From positions 1 to 32,869 of the forward strand of contig QCFO01000021.1 of the NCBI GenBank assembly GCA_003280225.1: a DNA stretch of 32,869 bases, written 5' to 3'. Below the pieces are notes generated by a model. That model had not been told where the DNA came from. It did not search any database and was given only the letters and a program-made list of their open reading frames with translations. This document shows positions 19,066 to 27,646 of the stretch, piece by piece. Both the position numbers and the translations under genes were made by a program. Numbering within the stretch: the first letter of the stretch is position 1; every line of letters begins with the position of its first letter. Source of the DNA: Prochlorococcus sp. AG-363-K07 (GTDB lineage: Bacteria; Cyanobacteriota; Cyanobacteriia; PCC-6307; Cyanobiaceae).

Positions 19066-20120
19066 AAGGTTGCCTGCCCCTGAAAATGCTTTATACCTGC
19101 AGCAGTAACGACTCTCCCCCTAGAAGTCCGCTGTAAAAACCCAATTTGGAGCAGGAAAGGTTCAATAACAGTTTCCAACGTCACTGAATCTTCACCTAAT
19201 CCAGCAGCAATAGTCTCTAAACCTACAGGTCCACCATCATAATTCTCTATCAAAAAACTCAATAAACGTCTATCACTTTGATCTAAGCCACGATGATCTA
19301 CTCGATGCAATTGCAAGGCTGCATCGGCAATAGGGGCATCTATAAGTTTTGTATTTCCTCGCACTGTGGCAAAGTCACGAACTCTATTTAACAGACGGTT
19401 AGCAATTCTAGGTGTGCCTCTACATCTCCTGGCTATTTCTAAACAAGCTTTCGTAGAAATCGAAAGACCTAACAAGCAAGATGTTCGTTGAACAATCTTT
19501 GTTAAGTCTTCCAAACCATAAAATTCCAGCCTTTGTGTCAAGCCAAAGCGATCTCGTAATGGAGAGCTTAAAGATCCTGCCCTTGTAGTCGCACCAACCA
19601 AGGTAAATGGAGGCAACTCTAACGATCTAATCCTAGAAGCACTGCCTTTCCCAACTGTTAGATCCAACCTCTTATCCTCCATGGCCGGATAGAGCAGCTC
19701 TTCAGCAACACGCGGCAAGCGATGAATTTCATCAATAAACAACAAATCGCGAGGTTTAATATTCACAAGTAAGCCAACTATGTCCCTTGGACGTTCCAAT
19801 GCCGGTGCACTAGTAATACGGCAACTAACGCCTAATTCCTTTGCCAGAACTAGGGCCATAGTCGTTTTCCCTAAACCAGGGGGTCCATAAAGCAATACAT
19901 GATCCAACGAGTCCCCACGTTCCAGAGAAGCTTTAACTGCTATACCAAGTACTTCTTTTAGCTCATTTTGACCTATGTAATCATCTAATCGCTTTGGTCT
20001 TACTCCGTCTTCAGAGACAGGCAGCCTTTCTTCAGGTAATGGCAATGCGTCAACAGCTCGTTGATGCCCCATTGAATGATGGGACTTTTTCTGATCAATA
20101 TTGGAAGAAACTATCGCCAT
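19062..20120 (-). CDS. ruvB: Holliday junction branch migration helicase RuvB
   Basis: A 352-aa AAA+ motor that drives Holliday junction migration with RuvA. The Walker A motif GPPGLGKTT begins at G79, Walker B is [10 protein letters not shown], and [18 protein letters not shown] supplies sensor 1 and the arginine-finger region. A C-terminal winged helix completes the protein. The ATG at 20120 (MAIVSSN) is preferred to the TTG at 20153, which would lie very near the divergent smpB. Its stop overlaps the start of the TPR gene by four bases. Confidence 0.96.
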   Translation of the reverse strand: MAIVSSNIDQKKSHHSMGHQRAVDALPLPEERLPVSEDGVRPKRLDDYIGQNELKEVLGIAVKASLERGDSLDHVLLYGPPGLGKTTMALVLAKELGVSCRITSAPALERPRDIVGLLVNIKPRDLLFIDEIHRLPRVAEELLYPAMEDKRLDLTVGKGSASRIRSLELPPFTLVGATTRAGSLSSPLRDRFGLTQRLEFYGLEDLTKIVQRTSCLLGLSISTKACLEIARRCRGTPRIANRLLNRVRDFATVRGNTKLIDAPIADAALQLHRVDHRGLDQSDRRLLSFLIENYDGGPVGLETIAAGLGEDSVTLETVIEPFLLQIGFLQRTSRGRVVTAAGIKHFQGQATL

Positions 20121-20170
20121 GATGAAAGGGTAACCATCCCTGGATATCGTCAAGGTATTAATGAAAAGAA

Positions 20171-20671
20171 ATGTCCAAGAAAAAAGTCAAAACGTTAAAA
20201 AATTCCGCACGGTTTGCAGCGCAACGAAGGCTGGCCGAGAACCGTCTGGCAAAGCATCAATATGAAATCCTGGAAACTCTCGAAACTGGTATTGAACTTT
20301 TAGGAACTGAAGTGAAATCTATAAGAGCAGGAAAAGCAAATTTGAAAGATGGATTTTGCTTGATCCGAAAGGGACAACTCCAGCTGCATAATGTTCATAT
20401 TTCACCTCACACCCACGCAAGCGGGTACTTCAATCATGATCCTCTAAGAGTCCGTCAACTCCTTGCACACCGCCGTGAAATTGAAAAGCTCAAAGGTCAA
20501 CTAACAAAAAAAGGACTCACACTCATTCCCCTTAGTCTTGAACTCAAAGGTTCTTGGATCAAACTTACAATTGGTCTAGGAAAAGGTCGAAAAATATATG
20601 ACAAGAGGCAAGAAGAAAAGAAAAAACAGCTCAATCGTGAAGTCAAATCAGCATTAGAGCGTTATAAATAA
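20171..20671 (+). CDS. smpB: SsrA-binding protein SmpB
   Basis: A 166-aa tmRNA-binding protein that delivers tmRNA to stalled ribosomes (trans-translation). The conserved core includes [39 protein letters not shown] and HISPHTHAS. The C-terminal basic tail ([20 protein letters not shown]) inserts in the mRNA channel. Slightly longer than the usual 150-160 aa because of a Lys/Arg-rich N-terminus. It is divergent from ruvB by about 50 nt. The tmRNA gene itself is not in this window. Confidence 0.96.
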   Translation: MSKKKVKTLKNSARFAAQRRLAENRLAKHQYEILETLETGIELLGTEVKSIRAGKANLKDGFCLIRKGQLQLHNVHISPHTHASGYFNHDPLRVRQLLAHRREIEKLKGQLTKKGLTLIPLSLELKGSWIKLTIGLGKGRKIYDKRQEEKKKQLNREVKSALERYK

Positions 20672-20683
20672 GTTCTGAAAGCC

Positions 20684-20923
20684 TTGAATTATTTAGAGTT
20701 TTCATCTTTATTAAGACAAAACATGGATCCAAAGAGTCAAGCCAAGTCAAAGACAGTCTTAATTGAAGAGTTAATAAGAGATCTTGAGCTTCTTTACATT
20801 TCTAAATTTGACAAACTTGCCCAAATGAATGGGAAAGAGGCATTTATCGCAAAGGTATCACAACTATTCCTCCTCTCCCGTGAATCTGCTATTCATCCCT
20901 TAAGGAAAGAACTGGGCCGATAG
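20684..20923 (+). CDS. hypothetical small protein downstream of smpB
   Basis: A 79-aa reading frame from TTG at 20684; an ATG at 20723 would give 66 aa and is equally likely. The product looks helical and soluble, with KTVLIEELIRDLELLYISKF and no recognisable domain. It lies 12 nt after smpB and before a terminator-like hairpin, so it probably shares the smpB transcript. It could be a real but uncharacterised gene or a non-coding 3' region. Confidence 0.45.
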   Translation: MNYLEFSSLLRQNMDPKSQAKSKTVLIEELIRDLELLYISKFDKLAQMNGKEAFIAKVSQLFLLSRESAIHPLRKELGR

Positions 20924-21024
20924 AAATTTGGCATAATCAATTCTAATGAATTAATAGATATTCATAACAATTAAAAAAACTCAAAGCAAAATAGTCTGAT
21001 TTTGCCGAATCATCTTCTCTGCGA

Positions 21025-21066
21025 AAGCCCCTTCTCCAAGGGAGAAAGGCTTGAAATTATTTTTTA
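21025..21066 (+). terminator. rho-independent-like terminator after the smpB unit
   Basis: AAGCC at 21025-21029 pairs with GGCTT at 21048-21052, and the intervening CTTCTCC and GGAGAAAG segments extend the stem with a bulge. TTGAAATTATTTTTTA follows, supplying a late T run (21060-21065). It ends the plus-strand smpB unit and reaches into the last codons of the converging small gene on the other strand. Confidence 0.6.
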
Positions 21067-21317
21067 GCAGGGGGGTCAAGACTTACGTTCTCTGGTGGCG
21101 GAGTTGGATCAGGGTCAGCAATCAACATGTGCTGCAAGACAATCTCAGGCCTTTCGCTATCACGCCAACGGATCCGATAGGCAGGCATTTTGGTGCCCCT
21201 GCTGGTTGTCTGTTCAACAGGTTCCATGACCCAACCACGCCTAGATCGTCCCTGAGGATTGCGCTTCACCACAGCATCTGCGTGCTTGAAGCGGAAACCT
21301 ACGCGCTCGCCACTCAT
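21057..21317 (-). CDS. conserved-looking small basic protein
   Basis: An 86-aa protein of unknown function starting at ATG 21317. It is rich in Arg and Pro: the middle reads NPQGRSRRGWVMEPVE and PAYRIRWRDSERPEIVLQHML, which looks like a small beta-barrel (SH3-like), and the C-terminus is a Pro-rich tail. There is no signal peptide or membrane span. It lies 62 nt downstream of lysS on the same strand. Its GC-richer codons suggest a conserved, constrained gene, but I cannot name the family. Confidence 0.65.
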   Translation of the reverse strand: MSGERVGFRFKHADAVVKRNPQGRSRRGWVMEPVEQTTSRGTKMPAYRIRWRDSERPEIVLQHMLIADPDPTPPPENVSLDPPAKK

Positions 21318-21379
21318 CTGAACAGACCCTTACCACTGGGACAATTATCCACTGTGATGGGTCCAACTAGGAAGGGCGG

Positions 21380-22885
21380 TTACTTTGACTCCGGCCGAAG
21401 TAAAGGAAAAGCAATCACATCCCGAATTGACGAGCTGTTTGTCAACAGCATTGCTAATCGATCAATTCCAATACCTAAACCTGCAGTTGGTGGCATGCCA
21501 ATCTCCAACGCATTTAGAAAATCTTCATCAATAGGATGGGCTTCCAAATCACCAGATTGACGGCGAATCTGCTGAGATTCCAATCTCTCCCTCTGATCTA
21601 TTGGATCAGTCAACTCACTAAAGGCGTTAGCAGTCTCTCTACCAGCAATAAATAACTCAAATCGCTCCACAAGCCCATTTCGAGTGCGATGCTTTCTAGC
21701 AAGAGGTGAGATCTCTACTGGATAATCAATTACAAACGTAGGTTGAAAAAGTGTCTCCTCAGCTTTTTGCTCAAAAGCTTCATTCAACAAGCGCCCAATA
21801 CTATCTGCTTGGGGGGGTACTTCTAAACCAGCAGCTTGCATTGCAGCAATAGCTTGCGAGCATTCCTGGAAATTATTGAATTCAATTCCTGTAACTTCCT
21901 GAACTAATTCATGCATAGTGATCCTTCGCCAAGGAGGCGTAAAATCGATTTCTTGTTCTTGATAAATAACCTTTGTAGACCCCAAAATTTGCTTACAAAC
22001 TGAAGCAATTAATTCTTCCGTAAGATCCATCATGTCCTGATAATCAGAATATGCCTCATAAATCTCAACAGATGTGAACTCAGGGTTATGTCTTGTACTG
22101 ACGCCCTCATTTCGAAAAATTCGACCTAGCTCATATACCCGTTCAAATCCACCAACAACCAATCGTTTCAAATGCAACTCAGTTGCAATTCTCAGATACA
22201 AAGGCAAATCAAGAGTGTTGTGATGAGTAATAAATGGTCTCGCTTCGGCTCCCCCTGCCTCAGATTGCAAAACAGGAGTTTCAATCTCTAAAAAGCTACG
22301 ATCATCCAACCATCGTCTAATTGCACTAACCATCAAGGCTCTTCTGCGGAAAGTCTCTCGTGATTGAGGAGTGACAATTAGATCCAAGTATCTCTGTCTA
22401 TATCGCTTTTCTACATCAGCAAGACCATGCCATTTATCTGGTAATGGCTGCAAAGACTTGGTCAACATCTTCCAAATACGAACCTTGACAGATAATTCAC
22501 CTCGATCGGTCCGTCGCAAAATCCCACAAACGCCAATCCAATCTCCTATATCAACAAGATTAATCATGTCTGCAAAAGGACTAGATTCCACTCCAAGCAG
22601 ACCCTCATTGTCTTTATCGAGTGTGGCTTTCTCCAAATAAAGCTGAAGCGTACCTGTTTCATCCGACAACCCAAAAAAAGCCAGTTTTCCCATCACTCGT
22701 CTAGATAAAACCCTTCCAGCTACTGAAACAGTTAAATCTCTCTCTTCACCATTAGGAAGATCTTTATGATCAGCCTGCAAAGAAGCCGCTTGATGAGTCA
22801 CCTCAAATCGAACGGCATAAGGCTCGTGTCCTAAATCCCTTAATTCTTTCGCCTTTTGAAGACGAATATCGCGTAACTCTGACAA
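21380..22885 (-). CDS. lysS: lysyl-tRNA synthetase (class II)
   Basis: A 501-aa class II LysRS that charges tRNA-Lys. An N-terminal OB-fold anticodon-binding domain (about residues 50-160) includes [19 protein letters not shown]. Motif 2 is [18 protein letters not shown], and motif 3 is [13 protein letters not shown] near the end. The start is a TTG ([12 protein letters not shown]). No ATG or GTG occurs between it and the upstream in-frame TGA at 909 of the same kilobase, so the TTG is needed. The response-regulator gene lies 71 nt upstream on the same strand. Confidence 0.97.
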   Translation of the reverse strand: MSELRDIRLQKAKELRDLGHEPYAVRFEVTHQAASLQADHKDLPNGEERDLTVSVAGRVLSRRVMGKLAFFGLSDETGTLQLYLEKATLDKDNEGLLGVESSPFADMINLVDIGDWIGVCGILRRTDRGELSVKVRIWKMLTKSLQPLPDKWHGLADVEKRYRQRYLDLIVTPQSRETFRRRALMVSAIRRWLDDRSFLEIETPVLQSEAGGAEARPFITHHNTLDLPLYLRIATELHLKRLVVGGFERVYELGRIFRNEGVSTRHNPEFTSVEIYEAYSDYQDMMDLTEELIASVCKQILGSTKVIYQEQEIDFTPPWRRITMHELVQEVTGIEFNNFQECSQAIAAMQAAGLEVPPQADSIGRLLNEAFEQKAEETLFQPTFVIDYPVEISPLARKHRTRNGLVERFELFIAGRETANAFSELTDPIDQRERLESQQIRRQSGDLEAHPIDEDFLNALEIGMPPTAGLGIGIDRLAMLLTNSSSIRDVIAFPLLRPESK

Positions 22886-22956
22886 AAAACTATAAGCAGA
22901 ACTGGATCATCTTGCCCCGATATGGTCCACTTGCAATCATCAAAGTAATGGCTTGT

Positions 22957-23769
22957 TTAACTGGCTATTGCATTTGGAAACTCACCCATCCGTTGAGAAG
23001 CATATCCAATGCCTCTAACAGTAAGGATTAACTCTGGATTGCGAGGATCAGGCTCAAGCTTTCCTCGCAAACGAGCAACATAAACATCAACCACTCTCAA
23101 ATCGGCAGCTCTTCTTGGTGGATAGCCCCAAAGTTGTTCGAGGATCTCAGCCCTTGGGACAACTCTTCCTGGCTCTCTAAACAATAATTCAAGCAAACTA
23201 AATTCAGTGTATGTAAGTCCTATTCGCTCGCCACCTCGACTTACCTGCCTGCGATTTGTATCCACTACCAAATCTCCTAGACGTAAAACTCCTTGTCCAA
23301 CAGGTAGTTCTCTTGGTTCCGCGACAGCAGCACCAGGCCCCATTCGCCGCAATATAGTTGCTATTCTTGTTTCCAATTCCTTAGGACTAAATGGCTTAGA
23401 AAGATAATCATCTGCTCCTAAATCAAGTCCTGCAACTTTCTCAGATATTGCTTCTAAAGCTGTCAGAAAAACAATAGGTACACATGATTCAGCTCTTAAT
23501 CTTCTACAAACAGCGAATCCATCTATTTTTGGAAGCATTACATCCAAAACAACCAAATCTGGAGATTCGTTGTGAAAGACTTCAATAGCCTTTTCACCAT
23601 CTTCAGCAGATAGGACACGATATCCAGCTAATTGAAGCCGAGTCATCAAAACCCTAAGGACTGCTGGCTCATCATCAACAACCAGAATTGTGGCTTTGGG
23701 ATTAGCAACTGGTGCCCTCTTTACTGGACCATCAACGCTTTTAAGCTCTGATGGTCCTCTACGTGGCAT
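22957..23769 (-). CDS. OmpR/PhoB-family response regulator, RpaB-like
   Basis: A 270-aa DNA-binding response regulator. The receiver has the acidic pocket D32/D33, phospho-acceptor D76 in LVVLDVMLPKIDGF, T103 and K125 in LSKPFSPKE. The C-terminal winged helix includes LTYTEFSLLELL and the ending PRNPELILTVRGIGYA. It resembles the cyanobacterial RpaB/Ycf27 group but departs from canonical RpaB in the receiver and in VPRAEILEQLWGYPPRRAADLR, so it may be a paralogue. A basic 24-residue N-terminal extension precedes the receiver. No sensor kinase is adjacent, hence an orphan regulator whose signal is unknown. Confidence 0.9.
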   Translation of the reverse strand: MPRRGPSELKSVDGPVKRAPVANPKATILVVDDEPAVLRVLMTRLQLAGYRVLSAEDGEKAIEVFHNESPDLVVLDVMLPKIDGFAVCRRLRAESCVPIVFLTALEAISEKVAGLDLGADDYLSKPFSPKELETRIATILRRMGPGAAVAEPRELPVGQGVLRLGDLVVDTNRRQVSRGGERIGLTYTEFSLLELLFREPGRVVPRAEILEQLWGYPPRRAADLRVVDVYVARLRGKLEPDPRNPELILTVRGIGYASQRMGEFPNAIAS

Positions 23770-24098
23770 GTCGAATAGGTATCAAGAAACGCAACAATAA
23801 CCTTCCACCCGAAAGGGAAAGTCCTCCAAACAACCTAAAAAGCAGAGTTTTTTGTTTTTTTTAAGATTTTAAAAGTATTTATACTTAAGTAATCATGCTT
23901 ATTTTCCAAGTTTTTGGTGGGTATAAATTGCAACTTAAATCTGTAAAGATTCAATTGTGAAGCTGAATCTTCATTATTTAGGCCTCGCTAACTGGCCATC
24001 TTTTTTATGAAAGACACTTTCTACATATTTCTTAGTAAGAAAATCTATTTTAGAAGCTCAGAAAACGTTGATAAACAAAATTTGGCAAACCTGCACTG
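23770..24098. other. 329-nt gene-free region between mreD and the response regulator
   Basis: This is the longest stretch here without a protein gene. It is very AT-rich. Contents: a T-rich patch (23848-23862), a perfect inverted repeat AAGTAT/ATACTT at 23873-23886, and a plus-strand candidate small RNA (about 23934-24006). It must also hold the minus-strand promoter of the response regulator. A 31-codon frame at 24007-24102 has no ribosome site and is not called. Confidence 0.8.
23934..24006 (+). ncRNA. candidate small RNA with two hairpins and T run
   Basis: A TATAAA box at 23922-23927 could start a transcript near 23934. It would contain a perfect 8-bp hairpin, AAGATTCA (23946-23953) with TGAATCTT (23964-23971). 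A GGCC/GGCC stem (23981-23984, 23994-23997) and a six-T run (24001-24006) follow. This is the layout of a short intrinsic-terminated sRNA, but no good -35 box is visible and the last stem is only four base pairs. The 5' end is inferred. I cannot match it to a named cyanobacterial sRNA. Confidence 0.35.
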
Positions 24099-24614
24099 TT
24101 AACTCAACAATTTCAAATCTCTAAAAATAAACAGAAGTCGTTTGCATAGAATTGGAGCGAGAAAGCCTGTCAGAAATGACTGCGATAAAAGGGTTTGAAA
24201 ACTCCATGCATTGAAAAGCGAGAAAGACCAACTCATTTGTGTCAATAAAAACTGGAACCACAAGCTCAAACCAAAAAAAGCAGTCCCAAGGAATGCCAAT
24301 AAACCAAGGTTGAAACTATTATCTATTGAGGATGAACGATGCTCTCCCAAGTGTCCCCACCAAAAACCAAGTAAAACTAAAACAGGAATTTGAGAAGCGC
24401 CTCCAAGGCTAATTGAATCCAACAGCAGGCCTAAAGCTAAGCCTGCAAAAACTCCTTTAAACCGACCGCCCTTCAATGCCCAAGGAAGTAACCATAAAAC
24501 CGGCCAAGATGGGGCTACTCCCATAATTGTCAGCCAATTTGGCTCAATCAATTTCATTACTGGGACTAAAACCCCTGAAGCTGCAAAGGCTGCTATTTGG
24601 AACTTTCTAACCAT
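24099..24614 (-). CDS. mreD: rod shape-determining protein MreD
   Basis: A 171-aa, strongly hydrophobic protein with about five or six membrane helices, at the position of MreD in the mreBCD cluster. Its sequence is poorly conserved, as usual in the family; WPVLWLLPWALKGGRFKGVFAGLALGLLLD is compatible but is quoted only as residue character (about residues 38-67). Its ATG at 24614 lies inside the end of mreC (22-nt overlap), implying coupled translation. It is thought to help anchor the elongasome in the plasma membrane. The assignment rests partly on gene order. Confidence 0.85.
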   Translation of the reverse strand: MVRKFQIAAFAASGVLVPVMKLIEPNWLTIMGVAPSWPVLWLLPWALKGGRFKGVFAGLALGLLLDSISLGGASQIPVLVLLGFWWGHLGEHRSSSIDNSFNLGLLAFLGTAFFGLSLWFQFLLTQMSWSFSLFNAWSFQTLLSQSFLTGFLAPILCKRLLFIFRDLKLLS

Positions 24615-25357
24615 TTACACTTTTGAACTTGTACCCAATCAATAGCTTCAGGGGCAGCCAATAATTGAATACTTGCATTAGGCGCAGGCAAAGCCTCAGT
24701 ATCCAACGATTGAATAACTCCTACCGGCAAATTAGGAGGTAAAAGAGTACTCGCAGGCGAAGTACTAAGAAGATCTCCAACAACCACTTGAGGATCTTTA
24801 TCGAGAAAAGTTAATTGAGGACGATTTGTACCCATCCCAAGCAAAATGCCATGTCTTTCGACTCTTGTTACCCAAACACCTATTCGAGTTCCTGGAGAAG
24901 TAAGCAACCTCACTCGTGAAGTCTTCGGCGTAACGCTATTAATAATTCCCACTAAGCCCCCAGGTGCAACTACTGCACAACCTTGTTGAATTCCATCTAA
25001 AGAACCTTTGCCAAGTTGTAATTGTTGCCACCAGCCACGTGGATTACGGGAAATCACTGGCACCGAAACAAGATCCGATTTAGATGATGCCTGCAGTCCC
25101 AACATTGTTCTTAGCCTTGCATTATCCCTTTCAAGTAAATGCAATTTTGATTCTTGCTCAAGCTGATCTGCATTCTGTAGCCATACACGCTGAGCTGTCC
25201 CAGGCCAAAAGGGCCTACTTATTAATGCAAACACATCAGAAAAGACTGCACCTTTTGACCAACGAACAAAAAAAAGAAATCCAGCAAGAAAGAGCCAAGG
25301 CCAAGAGCGCAGTAAAAATCGCCAGCGAAAATTAACCAGAGAGGGTCCTCCCCGCAT
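24593..25357 (-). CDS. mreC: rod shape-determining protein MreC
   Basis: A 254-aa bitopic membrane protein that scaffolds cell-wall synthesis in the periplasm. One membrane helix lies at about residues 17-34 (WPWLFLAGFLFFV). A coiled coil follows (about 55-90, ADQLEQESKLHLLERDNARL). A beta-rich MreC domain then contains VPVISRNPRGWWQQLQLGKG, GVVAPGGLVG-like AVVAPGGLVGIINSV and RVRLLTSPGTRIGVW. It starts 5 nt after the mreB stop and overlaps mreD. Confidence 0.94.
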   Translation of the reverse strand: MRGGPSLVNFRWRFLLRSWPWLFLAGFLFFVRWSKGAVFSDVFALISRPFWPGTAQRVWLQNADQLEQESKLHLLERDNARLRTMLGLQASSKSDLVSVPVISRNPRGWWQQLQLGKGSLDGIQQGCAVVAPGGLVGIINSVTPKTSRVRLLTSPGTRIGVWVTRVERHGILLGMGTNRPQLTFLDKDPQVVVGDLLSTSPASTLLPPNLPVGVIQSLDTEALPAPNASIQLLAAPEAIDWVQVQKCKWLESSK

Positions 25358-25362
25358 CTAAT

Positions 25363-26415
25363 TCAATCCTTCCTTGCATTTCTTGCAAATTCTGGAGTAT
25401 CTAAGACTCTTCTCAAACGCTTGAAATCTTCTAAGACTTGGCCGCACCCATTCACAACACAAAGCAAAGGATCTTCCGCAACGTGAGTAAAAATCCCAGT
25501 TTCATGACTAACAAGATCACTAATACCCCTAACAAGTGCACCTCCTCCAGCAAGCATGATCCCTCTATCAGCTATGTCTGCTGCTAATTCAGGCGGCGTT
25601 CGCTCCAAAGTACGCTTGACAGCCTCAACAATCTTGCTTAATGGCTCTGCCATCGCCTCTCTTAGATCACCAGCCTGAAGGTTTATAGATCGTGGTAGAC
25701 CTGAAAGTAGGTGCAATCCTCTTACATCCATTGATTTCATATCGTACTCATTATCTGGGAATGCAGATCCAATGCGAATTTTGATTTCTTCTGCTGTGCG
25801 TTCTCCAACCACCAAATTATGAACCTTCTTTAAGTAAACACCAATTGCATCATTTATTTCATCACCTGCAACCCTCACTGATTCACTTAAAACTGTCCCT
25901 CCCAAGCTAAGAACAGCAACCTCAGTAGTTCCACCCCCAATATCAACAATCATCGTACCTATTGGTTCTGTAACAGGTAATGAGGCTCCTATAGCCGCTG
26001 CAACAGGTTCATCAATGAGATGAACTTCTCTGGCGCCAGCCATCCCTGCCTCACGCACAGCTCTACGTTCAACACCTGTAACTCCACTAGGAATTCCAAC
26101 CACTAGTCGTGGTGAAATAATTCCTCTACCTTCATTGCATTTCTGAATAAAGCTTTTAAGCATCTGTTCAGCTGCATCAAAATCAGCAATAACTCCGTCT
26201 CTCAAAGGACGCACTGCACGAATATTGCCAGGCGTACGACCAAGCATCAATTTGGCGTCATCACCAACAGCCAATGGAACACCTTCTTCTAAGTCAAGAG
26301 CCACAACTGAAGGTTCTTGAAGAACAATCCCCTTCCCAGATACATAAATCAGGGTATTAGCTGTACCCAGATCAATACCTATATCGCGTGAAAATTTAAA
26401 ACGGCTCAAAAACAC
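25363..26415 (-). CDS. mreB: rod shape-determining protein MreB
   Basis: A 350-aa bacterial actin that polymerises under the plasma membrane and organises lateral wall growth. Actin-fold phosphate loops are visible: DIGIDLGTANTLIYV at the N-terminus and IVDIGGGTTEVAVLSLGG in the middle. The adenosine motif GIMLAGGGALVRGI lies near the C-terminus. An N-terminal MFLSRFKFSRD could be a membrane-binding amphipathic stretch. The length is standard. It is the first gene of mreBCD and is divergent from ssb across 141 nt. Confidence 0.97.
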   Translation of the reverse strand: MFLSRFKFSRDIGIDLGTANTLIYVSGKGIVLQEPSVVALDLEEGVPLAVGDDAKLMLGRTPGNIRAVRPLRDGVIADFDAAEQMLKSFIQKCNEGRGIISPRLVVGIPSGVTGVERRAVREAGMAGAREVHLIDEPVAAAIGASLPVTEPIGTMIVDIGGGTTEVAVLSLGGTVLSESVRVAGDEINDAIGVYLKKVHNLVVGERTAEEIKIRIGSAFPDNEYDMKSMDVRGLHLLSGLPRSINLQAGDLREAMAEPLSKIVEAVKRTLERTPPELAADIADRGIMLAGGGALVRGISDLVSHETGIFTHVAEDPLLCVVNGCGQVLEDFKRLRRVLDTPEFARNARKD

Positions 26416-26556
26416 AGTTTTTTTATCCAGATCGGCGAATCATAGAGGGCTTGAGCGAAGACTCATGTTACTTAGCAAGAAGAGTCTTGAACTCCTTGCA
26501 TCCATTAAGTTCTAATTTGAAGCATTATTAAAGAACTCAAAGTTACAACGCACTAA

Positions 26557-26946
26557 ATGGGAATAAATTCAATCACTCTTGTTGGCCGCGCTGGAAGAGA
26601 TCCTGACGTTCGCTATTTCGAATCAGGAAGCGTGGTCGCAAACCTGACAATGGCCGTCAATCGCCGAGGACGCGATGAAGAGCCAGATTGGTTCAACCTT
26701 GAAATCTGGGGCAAACAAGCCCAAGTAGCAGCAGACTATGTCAAGAAAGGCTCTCTTTTAGGTATCACAGGTAGTTTCAAATTAGATAAATGGACCGACA
26801 GGACTACCGGAGAAGCTAGAAGTAAACCCGTTGTGAGAGTTGATCGGTTAGAGCTTCTTGGCTCTAGAAAAGACTCGGAAATCAATCAATACCAAGGAGA
26901 ACGATCCAACGGAGGCAGAACAAGCGACGAAGAAATTCCTTTTTAA
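26557..26946 (+). CDS. ssb: single-stranded DNA-binding protein
   Basis: A 129-aa OB-fold protein that coats single-stranded DNA in replication and repair. The N-terminal INSITLVGRAGRDPDVRYF and DWFNLEIWGKQAQVAADYVKKG are SSB hallmarks. After a short Gly/Asn/Ser-rich linker it ends in the acidic tip DEEIPF, which recruits partner proteins. It is short but typical of picocyanobacteria. It is divergent from mreB and converges with a DedA gene 6 nt downstream. Confidence 0.96.
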   Translation: MGINSITLVGRAGRDPDVRYFESGSVVANLTMAVNRRGRDEEPDWFNLEIWGKQAQVAADYVKKGSLLGITGSFKLDKWTDRTTGEARSKPVVRVDRLELLGSRKDSEINQYQGERSNGGRTSDEEIPF

Positions 26947-26952
26947 ATTCCT

Positions 26953-27609
26953 TCACCTATTTTTAAACCTACGCCAAGTGCGTATTCCAAGCCAAAACAA
27001 AATAAATGATAAGCAAAGCACAATTAAAACCTTAATAACCTTAGAAACAGGTCCTATCCATACTTCTACATTGCTATAGCTTTCACCAAGTACTAAACCT
27101 GCTGAGGTAAGTAAAAGAGTCCAAATTAGGCTTCCGGCTGTAGTCCAAATCAAGAAAGGAACTAAGGGCATCAATTCAATGCCTGCCGGAACAGAAATCA
27201 GGGTTCTGATACCAGGGATTAAACGTCCCCAAAAAACCAATGCAGTGCCATAGCGATTGAACCAGCGACGACTTCTTGCTAAATCATCAGGACTAATGCC
27301 TATCCATCGACCATTCCTCTGCAACCAAAAACTCAACCTTTCTTCATTAACCATTCGACCAATTCCATACCATGGAAAGGCGCCCAAGACAGTCCCAATC
27401 AAACCAGCCAAAACAACAGGTAAAAACTGCAATTGTCCTTGATGAACATAAAAACCACCTAATGGCATAATTAATTCAGATGGAATAGGAGGAAATAAAT
27501 TCTCCAGAAACATTGCAAACAAGATTGAAAGATAACCAATCCATTGATTAGTAGCTACAGCATTACCAATTAACTCAGGCAAGTTACTAACGAATTGAGT
27601 GATATCCAT
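26953..27609 (-). CDS. DedA-family membrane protein (VTT domain)
   Basis: A 218-aa integral membrane protein. The DedA/SNARE-associated (VTT) domain is indicated by FLENLFPPIPSELIMPLGGF, GTVLGAFPWYGIGRMV and VFWGRLIPGIRTLISVPAG, including the conserved Arg and Gly/Pro residues, with about five hydrophobic segments and a basic C-terminus. Members are thought to act in membrane homeostasis, and some as phospholipid (undecaprenyl-phosphate or phosphatidylethanolamine) flippases. The substrate here is unknown. It follows ahcY by 37 nt on the same strand and ends 6 nt from ssb. Confidence 0.93.
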   Translation of the reverse strand: MDITQFVSNLPELIGNAVATNQWIGYLSILFAMFLENLFPPIPSELIMPLGGFYVHQGQLQFLPVVLAGLIGTVLGAFPWYGIGRMVNEERLSFWLQRNGRWIGISPDDLARSRRWFNRYGTALVFWGRLIPGIRTLISVPAGIELMPLVPFLIWTTAGSLIWTLLLTSAGLVLGESYSNVEVWIGPVSKVIKVLIVLCLSFILFWLGIRTWRRFKNR

Positions 27610-27646
27610 AAACTTCTAATTAAAAGGTTTCTTTAAAGTGAATTGC

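Noticed and set aside
23925-23952. HLR1-like (RpaB-binding) direct repeat upstream of the response regulator
   Set aside because: On the minus strand TTTACAGA and GTTGCAAT resemble half-sites, but the spacing is about five nucleotides instead of two and the second half-site is poor.
24007-24102. 31-codon plus-strand frame (MKDTFYIFLSKK...)
   Set aside because: It follows a six-T run that looks like a terminator, has no ribosome-binding site, and reaches the mreD stop region antisense.
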